From contig JAZRHB010000059.1 in assembly GCA_045644605.1 (NCBI GenBank), forward strand, positions 1 through 17,702: a DNA stretch of 17,702 nt. Reading direction: 5' to 3'. The position numbers and the translations under genes are program-made. This document shows positions 15,238-17,702 of the stretch, one piece after another (the stretch's first letter is position 1; each line of letters starts with the position of its first letter). Source of the DNA: RGIG4103 sp045644605. Its GTDB lineage: Bacteria > Bacillota > Clostridia > RUG12999. The notes beneath the pieces were generated by a model. It saw only the letters and a program-made list of their open reading frames with translations. It searched no databases and had not been told where the DNA came from.

Positions 15238-15851
15238 TTTCTCCACTCCCTCAACTCAATTGCTGCTTTTTTTGCGTCTGCCGCTTTCATAATTGCCGAA
15301 ACCACACAGATACCATCAATCTCAACATCCCGCAGAATTTGCACATTATCCTTATTAAGTCCACCTATTGCATTAACAGGTATGGGCACCGCCGCACAAA
15401 TATTTTTAAGTGTATCCACACTTGTAATAACCGTCTTTACCTTTGTAGTAGTGGGATAAATTGCACCTACGCCAAGATAATCCGCCCCCTTGTTATATGC
15501 ATCAACTGCCGCTTCCACAGTTTTTGCTGTTGCCCCGATTATCTTATTTTCTCCAAGGATTTTACGTGCAACATCAATAGGCATATCCTCTTTGCCAAGA
15601 TGAACCCCCTCGGCATCAGCAGCAAGCGCAACGTCCACCCTGTCATCAATAATAAGTGGCACACCATATGCTTTTGTTATTTCGTGCAATCTTGTTGCAA
15701 TATCAATCATTTCTCTTGTTGCACTGGTTTTTTCACGAAGCTGCACAATTGTTACTCCTCCCTCTATCGCCTGCGCCACCTTTCCAAGCATTTCTTCCGT
15801 TTCCACCGAAGAATCGGTTATAAGATAAAGCGACGTATCAATTTTTTTCAA
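15234..15851 (-). CDS. thiE: Thiamine phosphate synthase ThiE
   Basis: The 205-residue TIM-barrel enzyme joins HMP-PP and thiazole phosphate to thiamine phosphate. Family motifs are LYLITD at the start, VQLREK, LIIDDRVDVALAADAEGVHLG, IIGATAKT, YLGVGAIYPTTTK and AIGGLN. The start is TTG 15851, with GAGGTGG 6 nt upstream; it lies 14 nt inside the end of thiM, so the two are translationally coupled. No ATG gives the family N-terminus. Confidence 0.96.
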   Translation of the reverse strand: MKKIDTSLYLITDSSVETEEMLGKVAQAIEGGVTIVQLREKTSATREMIDIATRLHEITKAYGVPLIIDDRVDVALAADAEGVHLGKEDMPIDVARKILGENKIIGATAKTVEAAVDAYNKGADYLGVGAIYPTTTKVKTVITSVDTLKNICAAVPIPVNAIGGLNKDNVQILRDVEIDGICVVSAIMKAADAKKAAIELREWRK

Positions 15852-16620
15852 TGTATTCCACCTCTTTTTTTATATTCTTTTCAATTTTTTCTTCCGTAAT
15901 TTCAGACAGCTTATCCATAAGCCTGACTTCAAAACTGCCGTTTCCCCCACAGGAGTGCTCACCGCATATTCCTAAAACCGCTGCAGCATATGTTGCTGCG
16001 TCAAGTGCACCCATTTCCGTCAAAAAACACGCGCAAATCGTACCAAGAGCGCATCCGCTACCGGTAATTTTTGCAAGCGACGGACAGCCGTTTTGTATAT
16101 AGACCACCTGTCTGCCGTCCGTAATAATATCCGTTTCCCCACTTACTAATACAACGCAATTATACTTATTGGCAAGTTCCAACGACGCACGTTTCACACT
16201 TTCTGTATCAGTCGCTTTATCCGCATCAACGCCACTTGATGCATAGGTTTTATCATACATTGCAAGTATTTCGGAATAGTTTCCTTTTATGATAGCCGCA
16301 GAATATTTCTCTAAAAGCTTTAATGCGAAACGCCTCCTGATACGTGAGCATGCTACTCCCACAGCATCCACCACAACCGGAATACCATGTTTTTCTGCAG
16401 CTTTCATCGAAATTTTGATTGATTTTATCCGCACATCTGTAATGTTGCCAAGATTTACACAAACGGCAGATGCCGTTTGTGTAATTTCTTTTACTTCTTT
16501 CGGGTGCTCCGCCATAATAGGCCGCCGCCCGAGTGCAAGAATTGCGTTTGCACTCATTTTAATTGAAATCGGATTTGTGATACAGTGTATAAGCGGTGTA
16601 TCATCCGGTCTTAACTTCAT
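15838..16620 (-). CDS. thiM: Hydroxyethylthiazole kinase ThiM
   Basis: The 260-residue kinase phosphorylates the salvaged thiazole alcohol (HET) for ThiE. Typical motifs are PLIHCITNPISIKMSANAILALG, the PIMAEHP loop, NLGNITD, VVVDAVGVACS, IKGNYSEI and the catalytic loop ITGSGCALGT with its conserved Cys. It starts at ATG 16620 with GGGGGAAG upstream and overlaps the end of thiW by 20 bp. It follows the likely thiazole importer, which fits a salvage role. Confidence 0.96.
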   Translation of the reverse strand: MKLRPDDTPLIHCITNPISIKMSANAILALGRRPIMAEHPKEVKEITQTASAVCVNLGNITDVRIKSIKISMKAAEKHGIPVVVDAVGVACSRIRRRFALKLLEKYSAAIIKGNYSEILAMYDKTYASSGVDADKATDTESVKRASLELANKYNCVVLVSGETDIITDGRQVVYIQNGCPSLAKITGSGCALGTICACFLTEMGALDAATYAAAVLGICGEHSCGGNGSFEVRLMDKLSEITEEKIEKNIKKEVEYIEKN

Positions 16621-17317
16621 TTTTCTTCCCCCTTATGTATACGGCAATACCGCCCATAACAAATACAGCAAGTACGGAATATGAAATATACGACACTTCA
16701 AGTCCAAAAAGTCCCGAAAGAATTTCTATAACAAGAAATCCGATTACTCCAAGTCCGCAAACCGTAGCGGCATCGCCAATAAGACTTTCTTTATACCCAT
16801 AGCTTACACTTGAAAGCTTTTTCTGAAAATCTTCAAGCACACCGGCTTTTGCAATTTTACGCAAAAATACATATGCAATTGATCCTCCGATAAGCGTTCC
16901 GCAGATGAATGACGGCACATAAAATACCCAGTTTAAATCTGTTCGTCCCCAGAAAATCGTCATAACCGGATACGAAAGCACAGCACCGATAATTCCTGTA
17001 CCTATAATTTCACCAAGCACTGCCATAAGCAGATTTCCTTTTGATATGCGGTAAAATACGCCCGAAAGAAAAGCTCCGAAAATTGCACCGGTAAGTGCAA
17101 TTGGCGGTATTGCCATAAATATCATACGGATTATACCGATAAGTGTTGCACATAAAAGTGAATACCACGGTCCTAAAAGCACCGAGCACAGTATGTTGAT
17201 AAAATGCGCCATCGGGCACATGCCCTCAAACCGAAGCAGTGGCGAAATAACAACGCCGAGTGCAATAAGCATTGCAAGTACTACAAGTTTTAAAAGTCCT
17301 TTTGAATTTTTAAGCAT
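16601..17317 (-). CDS. thiW: ECF-type thiazole/thiamine-precursor importer ThiW, C-terminally extended
   Basis: Residues 1-165 match ThiW, the substrate-binding S component of an energy-coupling-factor transporter: the block MCPMAHFINILCSVLLGPWYSL, then IGIIRMIF, GAIFGAFLSGVFYR and LGEIIGTGIIGAVLSYPV, in five or six membrane segments. Usual ThiW is about 160-170 residues. Here some 70 more follow, with a charged stretch (165-180) and two further hydrophobic segments (about 183-203 and 210-228). ThiW is predicted to import the thiazole moiety, and ThiM next to it phosphorylates that product. The energising EcfA/EcfT parts are not in the window. ATG 17317 has GAGG about 9 nt upstream. It is the first gene under the TPP riboswitch. 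Confidence 0.9.
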   Translation of the reverse strand: MLKNSKGLLKLVVLAMLIALGVVISPLLRFEGMCPMAHFINILCSVLLGPWYSLLCATLIGIIRMIFMAIPPIALTGAIFGAFLSGVFYRISKGNLLMAVLGEIIGTGIIGAVLSYPVMTIFWGRTDLNWVFYVPSFICGTLIGGSIAYVFLRKIAKAGVLEDFQKKLSSVSYGYKESLIGDAATVCGLGVIGFLVIEILSGLFGLEVSYISYSVLAVFVMGGIAVYIRGKKNEVKTG

Positions 17318-17341
17318 TATTTAATTCCTCATTTCGTAAAA

Positions 17342-17470
17342 GCTACAAAATCTTACGATTTTGCCGGTAAAGACTTACTAGTCTACTCTCACCCCGAAAC
17401 ACGGGTTCCCATCGCTTTATAAAAGATGTCAGGCGCTCCCCTGCCACCTTGCTCTACCCTCCTTTCAGGC
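17342..17470 (-). promoter_or_regulatory. Structured leader segment between riboswitch terminator and thiW (element A)
   Basis: About 150 nt separate the riboswitch terminator from thiW, and they can form a row of hairpins on the - strand: CAGG/CCTG (near 17423-17436), CCCG/CGGG (17393-17405), GGTGA...AGACT/AGTCT...TTACC (17366-17393) and a perfect 7-bp CAAAATC/GATTTTG (17346-17363). The part order GAACCCG, GGTGAGAG, hairpin, AAAATC hairpin resembles the element at 6134-6222. No T-run follows, so it is not another terminator. It does not have the second half of a TPP aptamer. Function unknown. Confidence 0.4.
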
Positions 17471-17472
17471 AA

Positions 17473-17503
17473 CAAAAAACGGATAGTCCTGATGGACTAT
17501 CCG
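17473..17503 (-). terminator. Riboswitch-controlled intrinsic terminator
   Basis: On the - strand CGGATAGTCC (17494-17503) and GGACTATCCG (17480-17489) form a perfect 10-bp stem with an ATCA loop, followed by six T (17474-17479). It starts about 18 nt after the aptamer and is the natural off-switch when TPP is bound. Confidence 0.93.
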
Positions 17504-17521
17504 CAATTAATCAAACTATGA

Positions 17522-17606
17522 CTTCCTACGGCGGCATTATCCGCATCAGGTTTAAGGGTCGAAGTTCGATTACTTCCTCTCAGCCTGCTTAAACAAGCTC
17601 CCCTAC
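17522..17606 (-). promoter_or_regulatory. TPP riboswitch (THI element) aptamer
   Basis: Read on the - strand, the conserved THI-box blocks are in order: GTAGGGGAGC at the 5' end, GCTGAGAGG (17576-17584), CGACCCTTAAACCTGATGC (near 17543-17561), GGATAATGCC and GCCGTAGGAAGT at the 3' end. It binds thiamine pyrophosphate and, with the terminator just after, should shut the thi operon when TPP is plentiful. Confidence 0.96.
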
Positions 17607-17627
17607 ACAATTATATTATTTTTTTAA

Positions 17628-17656
17628 ATTATACATCTCAACATTCGAAATGTCAA
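17628..17656 (-). promoter_or_regulatory. Consensus sigma-A promoter of the thiamine operon
   Basis: On the - strand a perfect TTGACA (17651-17656) and perfect TATAAT (17628-17633) are spaced 17 bp apart. The predicted start near 17621 lies about 15 nt before the TPP aptamer. A full-consensus promoter fits control by attenuation rather than by an activator. Confidence 0.9.
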
Positions 17657-17702
17657 TACCAAATTCTTTTTATTTTTCCAAAAGAGCCACACTCTCGACA
17701 TG

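Noticed and set aside
15225..15899. 224-codon cysteine-rich frame on the + strand
   Set aside because: It is antisense to thiE and the thiM end. The apparent Cys-rich pattern comes from the complementary codons of Ala- and Thr-rich protein.
17366..17410. Possible second, tandem TPP aptamer suggested by TGAGAG
   Set aside because: The required ACCTGAT and GGATAATGCC half is absent, so the similarity is limited to a few bases.
17400..17470. Possible cobalamin or THF riboswitch before thiW
   Set aside because: GGGAACC and GAGAGTAG recall parts of these motifs, but the rest of neither consensus can be found.

Overview
The window looks like chromosomal DNA of a spore-forming, surface-layer-bearing member of the Clostridia (Bacillota). 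The supporting signs are low G+C with A/T-rich intergenic DNA, purine-rich ribosome binding sites, consensus sigma-A promoters with 17-bp spacers, a large-type SRP RNA directly upstream of dnaX, a SpoVAF-type spore protein, an SLH-anchored secreted enzyme and a TPP-riboswitch thiamine operon. The species cannot be named from the sequence alone.

Left part (1-6160). The 3' end of recR enters on the + strand. It is followed by a roughly 290-nt transcription unit with its own promoter and a strong terminator; this unit holds only minute ORFs, each with a good Shine-Dalgarno sequence. spoVAF lies convergent to it on the - strand. A divergent promoter then drives the SRP RNA and probably the dnaX-ybaB-guaB operon. 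The guaB product is not the usual bacterial IMP dehydrogenase. It closely resembles the enzyme of the protist Tritrichomonas foetus, down to the numbering of the catalytic and drug-contact residues.

Middle (6160-13060, all genes on -). In transcription order there are two overlapping GT-C membrane glycosyltransferases (the second a protein-O-mannosyltransferase type with an inserted beta-rich domain), then asnA with its own promoter, a small membrane protein, and a secreted GH26-like glycoside hydrolase with SLH repeats. The mannosyltransferase pair may glycosylate secreted proteins; the SLH enzyme is a plausible but unproven client.

Right part (13060-17702, all on -). A consensus promoter, a TPP riboswitch with terminator and an extra roughly 150-nt structured leader precede thiW-thiM-thiE-thiD-thiC. 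The genes overlap or are tightly spaced. Together they make the pyrimidine de novo (ThiC, ThiD), salvage the thiazole (ThiW, ThiM) and join the two (ThiE). No thiazole-synthesis gene is present here.

The least explained items are the tiny-ORF transcript after recR, two structured elements sharing a GGTGAGAG core (after guaB and in the thiW leader), the ThiW C-terminal extension, and the protist-like IMPDH. I saw no mobile element, CRISPR array, rRNA or tRNA gene.
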